Positions 44,310 through 52,838 of a stretch of 64,000 nt of DNA are shown in pieces; the stretch's first letter is position 1; each line of letters begins with the position of its first letter. Under the pieces are notes generated by a model. It was not told the origin of the DNA. It saw only the letters and a list, made by a program, of their open reading frames with translations, and did not search any database. A program made the translations under genes and the position numbers. The DNA is taken from assembly GCF_014642835.1 (NCBI RefSeq), contig NZ_BMJA01000001.1, positions 281,930 through 345,929 on the forward strand. The letters are read 5' to 3'. Source of the DNA: Dyella nitratireducens (lineage in GTDB: Bacteria; Pseudomonadota; Gammaproteobacteria; Xanthomonadales; Rhodanobacteraceae).

Positions 44310-45556
44310 TGGATCCCCCTATCAGGACTGGTCCAGATCGCCAGCGTGCCTTTGCGCTTCAAGATGGCTTTGGGCAACGCCACGATGGACGTAGCGGTCG
44401 TCAACATCCAATAAACCAGCGGATACCAGATCATCCAGTAGTAATTGCGGCCGATGCGCGCTTCGTAGCGCCGATCGATCAGCAGGCTGATCATGAACTG
44501 CAGCATGCACACCATGCCCAGCACCACGCCGTTCCATTCCGGAAACAGCGCAGGCACGTGCAGCGCAGGCGGCATGTGAATCACCTGGCCAAGCAGCCAC
44601 AGCACGACGATTGCCGCCATATCGAACGACCACGCCAGGCTGACGAGGTACTCGAACGCCACCAACCACATGCGGCGCTGGCGCCAACGCAGCAGTTTCA
44701 GGCCATAGCGCAGCAGTACTTCGGAACCACCTTGCGCCCAGCGCAGGCGCTGCTTCCATAAGCCGCGAAACGTTTCGGGCATCAATATCCAGCACAACGC
44801 ATTGGGTTCGTAGCGGATTTCCCAATGCCGCATTTGCAGGCGCCAGCTCACGTCGATGTCTTCGGTCACCATGTCGGTGTTCCAGTAGCCGACATCGTGC
44901 AGTGCCGACTTGCGGAAAGCGGAGATCACACCGGAAACAGTGAAGATGCGCCCGTACACACGCTGGGCGCGCTTGATCAGCCCGATGATCGACGAGAACT
45001 CGCCCACCTGCAGCCGGCCCAGCAAGGTCGTGCGGTTGCGGATGCGCGGATTGCCAGTGACCGCGCCCACGCGCGGGCTTTCCAGCATGTGCATCACCAG
45101 CCAATGCGTGGCGTAGCTATCGAGCAAGGCATCGCCATCGATGCACACCAGGTAATCGCCCTTGGAAGCCAGCGCGGCGGCACGCAAACCCGTGGCTTTG
45201 CCGCGGTTGGTCGCCAGATGCAGCACGCGAAGCTCCGGAATTTCCTTCATCAATTGATCGAGCTGTGCGCCGGTGTCGTCGGTGGAACCGTCGTTTACCG
45301 CGATGATCTCGAAGTGAGGGTACGTCTGCTTCGCCAACTGCTCGATGGTTTCGCGTACGTGCGCGCCTTCGTTATGGCAAGGCACGATCAGCGATACCAG
45401 CGGGTACGACGGCAACGGCGGCGGCTTCACGCGCGACGGCTCCCTGCGTTCCCAACGGAAGAAATAGATCAGGCCGCCGCTCATCCAGATCAGCGACATC
45501 GCCAGCGGATAGAAGAAAGCGAAATTGAGCAGCGTTTGGAGCGCATGGGCATGCAT
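44306..45556 (-). CDS. pgaC: poly-beta-1,6-N-acetyl-D-glucosamine synthase PgaC
   Basis: A 416-residue processive family 2 glycosyltransferase that polymerises UDP-GlcNAc and exports the chain. It has an N-terminal span, the GT-A domain with VSLIVPCHNEGAHV, IAVNDGSTDDTG, CIDGDALLD (D-x-D), MVTEDIDVSWRLQ (TED) and QRLRWAQGG (Q-x-x-R-W), then three or more C-terminal spans. It starts 2 bp after the pgaB stop. Confidence 0.96.
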   Translation of the reverse strand: MHAHALQTLLNFAFFYPLAMSLIWMSGGLIYFFRWERREPSRVKPPPLPSYPLVSLIVPCHNEGAHVRETIEQLAKQTYPHFEIIAVNDGSTDDTGAQLDQLMKEIPELRVLHLATNRGKATGLRAAALASKGDYLVCIDGDALLDSYATHWLVMHMLESPRVGAVTGNPRIRNRTTLLGRLQVGEFSSIIGLIKRAQRVYGRIFTVSGVISAFRKSALHDVGYWNTDMVTEDIDVSWRLQMRHWEIRYEPNALCWILMPETFRGLWKQRLRWAQGGSEVLLRYGLKLLRWRQRRMWLVAFEYLVSLAWSFDMAAIVVLWLLGQVIHMPPALHVPALFPEWNGVVLGMVCMLQFMISLLIDRRYEARIGRNYYWMIWYPLVYWMLTTATSIVALPKAILKRKGTLAIWTSPDRGIQ

Positions 45557-45558
45557 GG

Positions 45559-47427
45559 TTATCGCTCCGGATAGGGGTAGTCAGCGATGGAAATCGCCGG
45601 GCGGACCGCTTCGAGCTGCGGATGGTTCTGAATGAAATCGTCCGGGTAGTAGCCGAGGTGACGCGCGCCCTCGATCTGCAGCAGGTGGAAACGCGCATCG
45701 ATGTCTGCGTTGGAAATCGGTTGGCTGGTTCGCCAGTCGTGTGTAGCCAGCTCGAACAAGGCACCGTCCATCGCATGTGGGCCTGCGGCAGAAACACGTG
45801 CGGCCAGAGCGCGATACCAGCGTGCCGTATCGTCCTGTTTGTCCAGTTGCGGCATCGCCATGATGGCGGTGAGGTTGTAGCTGGCCAGGAATGCAGGAAG
45901 GCTCTGCGCGAACCATGCTTCTGACTTCGGATCGAAGATCGGCCGTGTGTAAATGTTGCGCACGGTTTTCGCTTCCGGCCGCCAACGCCGGACTCGTGAG
46001 GTGAGTTCCTGCGTGAAGTCGATCAGCGCAGCCGTGCGTTCGGCAGGCGATTGGTTCGACCACGGACCAAGATTATCCGTATCGCGGATATAGGCATCGT
46101 CGGAGAACAGCAGCCCAGCTTCGTCGGCGTGCATGGCGAGGTCTTCATACACATCGCCAATCATCTGCCGCACGCGCGGATCCCATGGCGCCAGGCGATA
46201 GTGATCACCACCCGGCCTGGGTTCACCACCCAGCGACGGCAGATTCGGCGCATCCGGAAAGCGGAAGGCGAGCACCGGCATCCAGGCATACACGCGTACT
46301 CCTGCGCGCGTGCGCAATTGCCAGGCAACGCGCGAGAACAGATCCGCGCGCATCGGCAGATGGCGATTCGGGAAATACACCGACTCCGCGACGCCATCGC
46401 CTTTCGGATCGGCATACGCCTGCAACCACACCTGAGTCGGATGCATGCGGCGGATGCGATCGAGCAGATGCGACAGATTGCGTTCCTGCTGTGCCGGATC
46501 CGGATCGTAGACGTAATCGAGATCGACCTGTACGGCGCGCACGGGATCGACACGAGTGTGATGGCGGATCAGCCATGCAAGACGATTGGCGCTGATGTTG
46601 CCGCTGATCAGCAGACGCGGCAGCGTGTGATCGTCCGGCGTCACCGGAATGGCATCGTCCAGGCTGAAGGACACGCTCATGCCTTCGCTGGCGGCTACCT
46701 GCGTGGCAATCTGGTTATAGGCGCCGTAGGGCCAGACGACCGCGCGCGGACGATGGCCGGTGGCCTGCTCGATTTCCTCGGCGCTATGCGCCAAGTCCTT
46801 GCGCACGCGAGCCGTGTAGGCCGCCACGCTTTCATAGCTTTTCGTGTGCGGGTCGTACTCGAGAGTCACCACCGCAGGCAGTTGGTTGCCTTGCGGGTTG
46901 GCAGTGATGCCTTCGTGCAGATCCCACGTATGCGAGGCAAATTCGACCAGACCGGAACGCTGTATCTCGCGCACCTGGTCCCAGGTCAAGAAGCAATCCC
47001 GCGAGCATGGCCCGCCGTTGTACGGCATCTTCTGGCCGGCCGGCATGTCCATCCACGAACCGACCAGCGCCGATACGGCTGGATAGTTGTAGGCACGCAA
47101 CAACGGATACACGCGCGTGTAGAAACTCTCCAGGCCATCATCGAAAGTGAGCAGCACGGCATGCGGCGGCAGCGGCGCACCGCCCTGTTTCGCCTTGATC
47201 ACTTGATCGAGGCTGACCACGTGATAGCCGTTGGCTTTCAACCAATCGAAATGCGCGATCAAGTGATCCGTGCTGGTGGCATCCGGATCGCGATCGCCCT
47301 GCAAGCCGACGTCGTCGCGCACGTCGTGATAGGTGAGCACGATCACGGATGAATCCGGCACGAACTCATTGGCATACGCCAGCGGTGCGATGATGAACAG
47401 AAGCAAGGTGAGCAGGACCAAGCGCAT
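45559..47427 (-). CDS. pgaB: poly-beta-1,6-GlcNAc N-deacetylase PgaB
   Basis: A 622-residue two-domain periplasmic enzyme. The N-terminal CE4 deacetylase shows VLTYHDVRDD, LLTFDDGLESF (catalytic and metal Asp pair), EFASHTWDLHEG (metal His) and VVWPYGAYNQ. The C-terminal GH153-like domain shows QAYADPKGDGVAESVYFPNR and LLFSDDAYIRD. Partial deacetylation is needed for polymer export through PgaA. Start at ATG 47427 (MRLVLLTLLLFIIAPLAYA), with GGGGAG just upstream and 2 bp after the pgaA stop. Unlike E. coli PgaB, no lipobox Cys follows the signal peptide. Confidence 0.94.
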   Translation of the reverse strand: MRLVLLTLLLFIIAPLAYANEFVPDSSVIVLTYHDVRDDVGLQGDRDPDATSTDHLIAHFDWLKANGYHVVSLDQVIKAKQGGAPLPPHAVLLTFDDGLESFYTRVYPLLRAYNYPAVSALVGSWMDMPAGQKMPYNGGPCSRDCFLTWDQVREIQRSGLVEFASHTWDLHEGITANPQGNQLPAVVTLEYDPHTKSYESVAAYTARVRKDLAHSAEEIEQATGHRPRAVVWPYGAYNQIATQVAASEGMSVSFSLDDAIPVTPDDHTLPRLLISGNISANRLAWLIRHHTRVDPVRAVQVDLDYVYDPDPAQQERNLSHLLDRIRRMHPTQVWLQAYADPKGDGVAESVYFPNRHLPMRADLFSRVAWQLRTRAGVRVYAWMPVLAFRFPDAPNLPSLGGEPRPGGDHYRLAPWDPRVRQMIGDVYEDLAMHADEAGLLFSDDAYIRDTDNLGPWSNQSPAERTAALIDFTQELTSRVRRWRPEAKTVRNIYTRPIFDPKSEAWFAQSLPAFLASYNLTAIMAMPQLDKQDDTARWYRALAARVSAAGPHAMDGALFELATHDWRTSQPISNADIDARFHLLQIEGARHLGYYPDDFIQNHPQLEAVRPAISIADYPYPER

Positions 47428-47429
47428 CG

Positions 47430-49517
47430 CTACTCTCCCCAATGCATGGATACGTCCAGCACGACACGCGATTCGTGCCGGCCGTCGTAGGGTTGCCAGT
47501 GCCAGCTCACACCCCAGCCGAAACGCAGGCCGGCATGTGGCTGGAAGAGTTGCCCGTAGCGCGCGCTAGCCATCCAGCCGGTCGCAAAATTGCGCTCCTG
47601 GTAGCGGCCGAAGTTGAAGTCGAAACGTTCATTCCAGACGCGGTCGTCGTACTGGTTGAGCACGTTTTGCAGTACGCCGGTCAGCGCGTAGGAACGATCC
47701 CATGCGGGATTGAAATACGGACGATTCGTTTCACTATTGGTGGAGCCGCCGATTTCCACGCCACCGTCGAAGGTCAGGTTGGGTCCGGTATGCAGGCGCT
47801 GTACGAAATCTCCCAACCAACCTTTGCGCAGGTTGCCATCGGTGAATGAATCGCGATACAGCGCCAGGCGCGCAGAGGTGAGTTCGCTCGCACGCCACTG
47901 CACGGCGGTGCTCAAGGTCTTGCCGGTAATGCCGTAGTACTGCGCACGCAACGGAACATCCTGACCGGCGCTGGCCCAATCGGTGGACCACGACCACTGA
48001 TCGCTGATCGCCCAATTGAAACCCGCTTCAAAATCGGTGCGACGCACGTAGCGATCTGCCGCAGGCAACGCCTGCACGTAGAACGACAGATCGGTCATGA
48101 AACCCTGCAGGCCGAGGCCGCCGCGATCCCTCGCGACGTGGCCCTCGGGTAAAGCGGCGGACGAAGCGCGCGCTAACGCCAGCACGCGCCAGTGATCGTC
48201 GATCAATGGACTGGCCAGCGTGGCCTGCGTTTCCTGATCGCGATCGCCGTAGTCGGGGCTGTTGCCCCAGCCGTTGTCGTGCGTGAGATCGAATTGCCAG
48301 CCAAGCTGGCGATGCCATGCGTCGATCGCATCCTGCACGCGGCCACTACGACCGGCTTGCTGTTGTGCCTGGTCGAGCGCTTTCTGCGCATCGGCGTAGT
48401 CGTACACCGCGCTCCGTACAGCAACGTCGTCCAGCTCGGCGTTGGCGTCGTGTTCGTCTTCGAGTGTATCGGCGATCTTCAAGGTTTCCGCGGCGCGGCG
48501 CGGCCAGCCGCGCGCGAGTTCCGCCATGGCCAATTGGCGCCGCAGGTCGGCATTGCCGGGCGCTTCGGCGCACATGGCGGCCAGATGCGTATAGGCGTCG
48601 GCAAGCTGGCCCGCGTCTTGATGCAACTGAATAGCATTGGAGTCGGCATCGACCCTGCGCGAATTCTGCCTGGCGCCGCGAACGCCAGGTGTGTGCAGCC
48701 AGCGTGGTTCGTCGGCTGCCAGCGTGTCGATCATCGCGAGCGCTTTGCGTGTGCGTCCCGCATCGAGATACGCCGAAGCCAGGCCGATGCGTGGATCCAT
48801 GTCGCCCGGCGGGTATGGGCCTGGATCGCGGCGAATGCTGTCTTGGTATAGCGCCACGGCCTCACGCGGCCGGTGTTCCTGCAGCATGGCATCGGCCACG
48901 GCGTTTTCCGCATAGGATGGCAGCTGCACGCCTTGTTGCTTCAGTTGGGCGTAGTCGGCCAATGCTTCCTTGGCGCGATCCCCCTGATCCAAGGCCACGA
49001 GTAAATCGAGTTGCGCACGCTGGCGAATATCCGCCGGCGCAGCGGAATCGTCCGCAATGCGCTGGATGTCGGCGGTGGCATTGTCGTCATCCGCATAGGG
49101 CTTGGTGGCATCAGCGGGAATGCCTTTGGCCCAACGCACCTCGTGCGAGGCGTAATCGGCCTGGAGCTTTTCGCGCTCGGCTGCGCTGAGCGGCGGCGAA
49201 AGCGTTGCTGCCAGTTCCCTGGCACGCGCGGCGCCACCCAGCTCCGACAGCAATTGGATGGCCAGCAGTTGCGCATGGCGGTCGTTGGGCCAACGGGCCA
49301 GTACATCCTGGCAATGCGCTAGCGCTTCCACGCGATGCCCGGCAGCGCGCTCGGAACGGGCCTGGGCCAGCAGGGCCTCGCGATCGGGCGTAGCTTGGGC
49401 GGTCACGGCTTCGCAAGCCGAACACAACGCAAGCGCAACGAGCACCGCCAGCGTCGCACGCCGCAACGTCGCTGCCCGCGTCGTGGATTCCTTTTCGTTT
49501 TGCACGCGCTTTCCCAT
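47430..49517 (-). CDS. pgaA: poly-beta-1,6-GlcNAc export porin PgaA
   Basis: A 695-residue outer-membrane exporter. It has a signal peptide (RRATLAVLVALALCSACEAVTAQA), a long periplasmic TPR superhelix (about 45-400, e.g. REALLAQARSERAAGHRVEA) and a C-terminal 16-strand barrel rich in alternating aromatic residues, ending VVLDVSMHWGE. The first ATG is 49517; an in-frame TTG at 49541 is less likely. It is first of pgaABCD, with a 367-bp upstream gap to the ROK gene. Confidence 0.93.
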   Translation of the reverse strand: MGKRVQNEKESTTRAATLRRATLAVLVALALCSACEAVTAQATPDREALLAQARSERAAGHRVEALAHCQDVLARWPNDRHAQLLAIQLLSELGGAARARELAATLSPPLSAAEREKLQADYASHEVRWAKGIPADATKPYADDDNATADIQRIADDSAAPADIRQRAQLDLLVALDQGDRAKEALADYAQLKQQGVQLPSYAENAVADAMLQEHRPREAVALYQDSIRRDPGPYPPGDMDPRIGLASAYLDAGRTRKALAMIDTLAADEPRWLHTPGVRGARQNSRRVDADSNAIQLHQDAGQLADAYTHLAAMCAEAPGNADLRRQLAMAELARGWPRRAAETLKIADTLEDEHDANAELDDVAVRSAVYDYADAQKALDQAQQQAGRSGRVQDAIDAWHRQLGWQFDLTHDNGWGNSPDYGDRDQETQATLASPLIDDHWRVLALARASSAALPEGHVARDRGGLGLQGFMTDLSFYVQALPAADRYVRRTDFEAGFNWAISDQWSWSTDWASAGQDVPLRAQYYGITGKTLSTAVQWRASELTSARLALYRDSFTDGNLRKGWLGDFVQRLHTGPNLTFDGGVEIGGSTNSETNRPYFNPAWDRSYALTGVLQNVLNQYDDRVWNERFDFNFGRYQERNFATGWMASARYGQLFQPHAGLRFGWGVSWHWQPYDGRHESRVVLDVSMHWGE

Positions 49518-49884
49518 CGCCAGTGCCGCTCTCGCGCCCAACGTGAAGAATCAAAAGTCCGGTGAAGCATTGAGTCCCCTGCTCCTTCGAACCCCCTTTG
49601 TTACAGGAGTAGTGCGGCAAGAATCAGGCCAGGGAAAAGGGAGAGCTTTTCAGGGGGCAGACGTTTCAGACGTGAAACAGTGCATGCCTGGAGACTGGTT
49701 TATGCAACGCGAAAAAGCGCCCGTAAATGGCTGTTTTGGCGGGCAAAAAGGTACTATTTCACAATGCATTCACAAACCAAAACACGCAGAAGATTGTGAC
49801 GCTACTCACATGCCGCAATAGGGCAATCGACTGTTTATGTCACTTTCGTGCAAGGCGGCCGGTCATGGAACGCGGCCATCACGA
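49518..49884. other. pga upstream region
   Basis: A 367-bp gap between the ROK stop and the pgaA start, both on the minus strand. No gene is supported. It should hold the pga promoter. It contains a perfect dyad (49663-49678) and AT-rich stretches at about 49740-49800. I looked for a c-di-GMP riboswitch core and did not find one. Confidence 0.6.
49663..49678. promoter_or_regulatory. candidate operator upstream of pgaA
   Basis: GTTTCAGACGTGAAAC is a dyad with 6-bp perfect arms and a 4-bp centre, 146 bp upstream of the pgaA start. It is a plausible regulator site; its binder is unknown. Confidence 0.4.
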
Positions 49885-51084
49885 CTAGGCCTTCAGCAAG
49901 GCATGGTAATCAGGGCTGAGTTCTGCCAACACGACCAGCGCGGCAGCACCAAGGGCGACGCAATCATGTCCTGCCGTGCCTAACTGCAGACGAGCTAGCG
50001 TGCGTTCTTCCCGGACGCTGACTGAGGGGAATAAGGGATGCGCCTGCACGACCAGGCGTCCGAGGATGTCGTCGGAAAGCGTGCCGCCGACCAGCACGGT
50101 TTCCGGATCAAGCAGGGATTCGAGCATGCCGACGGCGTGACGCAGCGCAGGAGCCGCTTCGGCCAGCCAGCGGTCGACACCCGCGGCATGCTGGCGCTCG
50201 GATAGATCAAGGTCGCTCAGATTGCGATCGGCCCCTGTGCCCAAATGCTCCAGCAAGGACGCACCTGACACATAACGTTCCAGGCAGCCCTGTTTACCGC
50301 AATAACAGGGCTTGCCGTTGGGTGTAAACACGACGTGGCCGATTTCGCCGGCGTTGCGCCAATGCCCCGAATAGAGCCGGTTGTCCAGGTAAAGGCCCGA
50401 GCCAAGGCCATGGCCCACGAACAGATAGCCAAAATCCTTCAGGCCTCCGGCCACACCGTAGAGGCGTTCGCCCATCGCGGCGGCGGTGGCGTCGTTCTCC
50501 ACCAACACCGGCAGCCCGCTCATGTCGCGCAGGGCGGCGAGGCTTTGCGGATCATCCCATCCGGGCATGCTGGTCGGGCCAACCGCACTCATCCCCTGCA
50601 CGCCAAACGGACCCGGCAGCGCAATGCCGATGCCAAGCAGACGCTCTGTCGACACTTTGCGCCGAAAACCATCAACGCCTTTCATCAGCAACGGCAGCGC
50701 TTCGGCAAACGTGGGATAGCTCACGGCGAACACCCGCCGGCCGCGCGTTGTGCCCTTCAAGTCCAGCAAGACCGCGACGACCTGGTGTTGCTCGACATGG
50801 AAGCCGATGGAGTAGCCGCCATCCGGATTGATCGATAGCGGAATGGGCGGTTGGCCACGAGCGGTCTTTTCCGGTGCGTGAGCGAACAACTTCGCCTCGT
50901 GCAGCAACTCGGCAACGATGTTGGAGATGGTCTGCGCGGTCAGTGAGGTGATGCGCGTCAAGTCAGCGCGGGTCAAGCGGCCGGCTTGCCGGATGGCCTC
51001 CAGGACCACGCGCCGATTGTGCAGCCGTGCGTGTTCGAGATTGGTACCGGTGGTGGGCTTGTTGGGCTTGGAAGGCGTGTGCAT
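49885..51084 (-). CDS. ROK family transcriptional regulator (NagC/Mlc-like)
   Basis: A 399-residue repressor. It has an N-terminal winged HTH (NRRVVLEAIRQAGRLTRADL then TRITSLTAQTISNIVAELLH, about 22-62) followed by a ROK sugar-binding domain with GIGIALPGPFG, ENDATAAAMGE, GEIGHV and the zinc motif CYCGKQGCLE near 260. ROK regulators of this layout sense sugars such as GlcNAc-6-P, glucose via PtsG, or xylose. It lies upstream of pgaABCD and divergent from a chitinase-like gene. The start is ATG 51084 (MHTPSKPNKPT); the longer frame to 51273 runs through a family C repeat. Confidence 0.9.
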   Translation of the reverse strand: MHTPSKPNKPTTGTNLEHARLHNRRVVLEAIRQAGRLTRADLTRITSLTAQTISNIVAELLHEAKLFAHAPEKTARGQPPIPLSINPDGGYSIGFHVEQHQVVAVLLDLKGTTRGRRVFAVSYPTFAEALPLLMKGVDGFRRKVSTERLLGIGIALPGPFGVQGMSAVGPTSMPGWDDPQSLAALRDMSGLPVLVENDATAAAMGERLYGVAGGLKDFGYLFVGHGLGSGLYLDNRLYSGHWRNAGEIGHVVFTPNGKPCYCGKQGCLERYVSGASLLEHLGTGADRNLSDLDLSERQHAAGVDRWLAEAAPALRHAVGMLESLLDPETVLVGGTLSDDILGRLVVQAHPLFPSVSVREERTLARLQLGTAGHDCVALGAAALVVLAELSPDYHALLKA

Positions 51085-51128
51085 CGCTAGGGATGTTGTC
51101 CTGCTGGGATGAACGTTACTTCCATCAC

Positions 51129-51211
51129 CGTCGCCCCGGGGAACGCCGGAGCCCAGTGCCTTTGAGAAGCCGAAGGTCGCGAGGGCTCGCTGTCCGCCGG
51201 GACGACGAGTC
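51129..51211. repeat. family C inverted repeat
   Basis: CGTCGCCCCGGGGAACGCCG.. to ..CCGCCGGGACGACGAGTC. It resembles the longer copy at 63855-64000 in its ends and in the GCCCAGTGCCTTTGA internal segment. Confidence 0.7.
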
Positions 51212-51272
51212 GTGAGCACCGCGACTTCCTTGGCGACGCCGGCATCTTCACGCCAAGGATGGCACCTCGACA

Positions 51273-51297
51273 ATTAATTTCTTCAACTTGAATTAAT
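51273..51297. promoter_or_regulatory. AT-rich dyad, candidate ROK operator
   Basis: ATTAATT and AATTAAT arms (7 bp each) around TCTTCAACTTG, in an otherwise GC-rich region. The layout is similar in kind to NagC/Mlc operators, which are AT-rich inverted repeats of about 20-25 bp. It lies 189 bp upstream of the ROK start and about 500 bp upstream of the GH18 gene. Confidence 0.45.
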
Positions 51298-51800
51298 ATA
51301 AAAGATGTGCTCTGCTTGGGGCGCGGGCTTGCTTTCGCAGGAATGACGGCCGTGAGGGAGCACGTACTTCCATAACCACTGCGTCCCTACGCGAGTATCG
51401 ACATGAGTCATGCGAGTACGCACCACCCTCTTTTGCGCACTTTTCTCCTTTTCGTGCCTGACCCATGCCGTCGGCAGCGGGCCGCCGCCAATCTCTCTGC
51501 CCTCAAAAGTGGACCTGAGGTACGTGCAAAGCGTCGCCGTGAGCGAGCGCATGCTCGACAAAATCACCAGCGCTGAAATTTCCGCAAAACCAAAAACGAT
51601 AAAGGGAGCTTTGTAGATCCAAACAAAACGTGGCCGGACAACCATGACCACGCATGACATGCGCCAGATCGATGCCAGGGTGATCGGCGTACCGCCTTTA
51701 TGGGACGGGGATACGTAGCAAGGCAACACGTTTCCACGGCATTCGCCGGTGTTACTCGCAATGCGTCATTTCTATCAACCCACTACGAAGGATGTCAGCG

Positions 51801-52733
51801 ATGTCCAGATCAAACTGCTCCATGGCTTTCACACGGCGTGTTCGCTTCATGTCTTTCGCGAGCCTGCTCTTGGCCGCACCAAGTTATGCGGTCAATTTTC
51901 CTTCGCACTATGCCGCGCCCTATCTGCAAATCGACAGCAGCGATACGGGTGACATGAAAGCGGATATGCATGCAACGGGCGATAAGTTCTATACATTGGC
52001 ATTTCTCACCGCTTCATCGGGCTGCCAACTTCAATGGGAAGCGGGCTCCGATTCACCCAATACCTTTGTTTCAGCTGTAAAAACGCTGCAATCGGCCGGG
52101 GGCAACGTGATCCTTTCTTTCGGTGGAGAAGGAAGCACGGAACTCGCTCAATCCTGCACATCGGTCAGCAAGCTCACCACGGCCTATAACCATGTGATCA
52201 GTGCCTATGGCGTGACCAGGCTCGATTTCGACATTGAAGGTGACGCTGTCGACGACACCGCCGCCAACACCCGGCGCAACAAGGCGTTGGCTGCTTTGCA
52301 AGCCAAAAATTCATCGCTCAAGATCGATTACACCCTTCCGGTAAACCCGGACGGTCTTCCCGGTGACGAGCTTGATATCTTGAAAAATGCCATCGACAAC
52401 GGCGTCAAGGTCAACCTGGTCAACATCATGACCATGGATTTCGGTGATGGTCAAAACCCGCTCAAGGATGCGGAATCCGCGGCTAAAGCGACGGCCGCGC
52501 AATTGGCCAGCCTCTATGGCATCTCCACCTCGGCGGCTTACGCCAAACTCGGGCTCACGCCGATCGCCGGGCAAAATGATGACAACGAATTCTTCTCGTT
52601 GTCGGACGCTCAGTCGCTGGAAAACTTCGCAGCATCCCATGGCGTGCAAGAGCTGGCCTTCTGGGAAGTAGATGGTTACGACAAAGGAGATGGCTACGCC
52701 TACTCCAGTGTTTTCAACCAGATCACCCAGTAG
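51801..52733 (+). CDS. secreted GH18 chitinase-like protein
   Basis: A 310-residue secreted protein with a signal peptide of about 30 residues (ending SLLLAAPSYA) and a single GH18 TIM barrel. The catalytic D-x-D-x-E motif is TRLDFDIEG (Asp142, Asp144, Glu146), preceded by GGNVILSFGGEGS (second GH18 block). YTLPVNPDGLPG and VNIMTMDFGDG line the cleft. It resembles single-domain bacterial chitinases of the ChiC/ChiD branch; no chitin-binding module is attached. The start is ATG 51801, eight bases after GAAGGA. Base composition looks lower in GC than the flanking housekeeping genes. Confidence 0.85.
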   Translation: MSRSNCSMAFTRRVRFMSFASLLLAAPSYAVNFPSHYAAPYLQIDSSDTGDMKADMHATGDKFYTLAFLTASSGCQLQWEAGSDSPNTFVSAVKTLQSAGGNVILSFGGEGSTELAQSCTSVSKLTTAYNHVISAYGVTRLDFDIEGDAVDDTAANTRRNKALAALQAKNSSLKIDYTLPVNPDGLPGDELDILKNAIDNGVKVNLVNIMTMDFGDGQNPLKDAESAAKATAAQLASLYGISTSAAYAKLGLTPIAGQNDDNEFFSLSDAQSLENFAASHGVQELAFWEVDGYDKGDGYAYSSVFNQITQ

Positions 52734-52838
52734 CGGACGCCTCGCCCAACGCGAACGGATAACGGCCGCGCTGCGGCAAGCGTAGCGCCACCTATTCCAG
52801 AGGCGTCATTACGCCATCAAGAATGAGGAGAATTCATC

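Larger units (their letters stand above)
51085..51800. other. 716-bp regulatory interval between ROK and GH18 genes
   Basis: It contains a family C repeat (51129-51211), an AT-rich dyad (51273-51297) and otherwise unassigned sequence. A small open frame at 51410-51616 starts with a signal-peptide-like stretch but has no ribosome site and no recognisable domain, so it is not called. The GH18 promoter lies in the right part. Confidence 0.55.

Noticed and set aside
46051..47352. 433-codon plus-strand open frame opposite pgaB
   Set aside because: Antisense shadow of pgaB; Arg/His/Gln-rich composition and no start signal.
49542..49884. Possible c-di-GMP (GEMM) riboswitch before pgaA
   Set aside because: I looked for the conserved GEMM core segments on the minus strand and found none. 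A covariance-model search of this interval would settle it.
51410..51616. 68-residue frame beginning with a signal-peptide-like stretch
   Set aside because: No ribosome site, no recognisable domain and no coding-type codon pattern, so too weak to call although a small secreted protein cannot be excluded.
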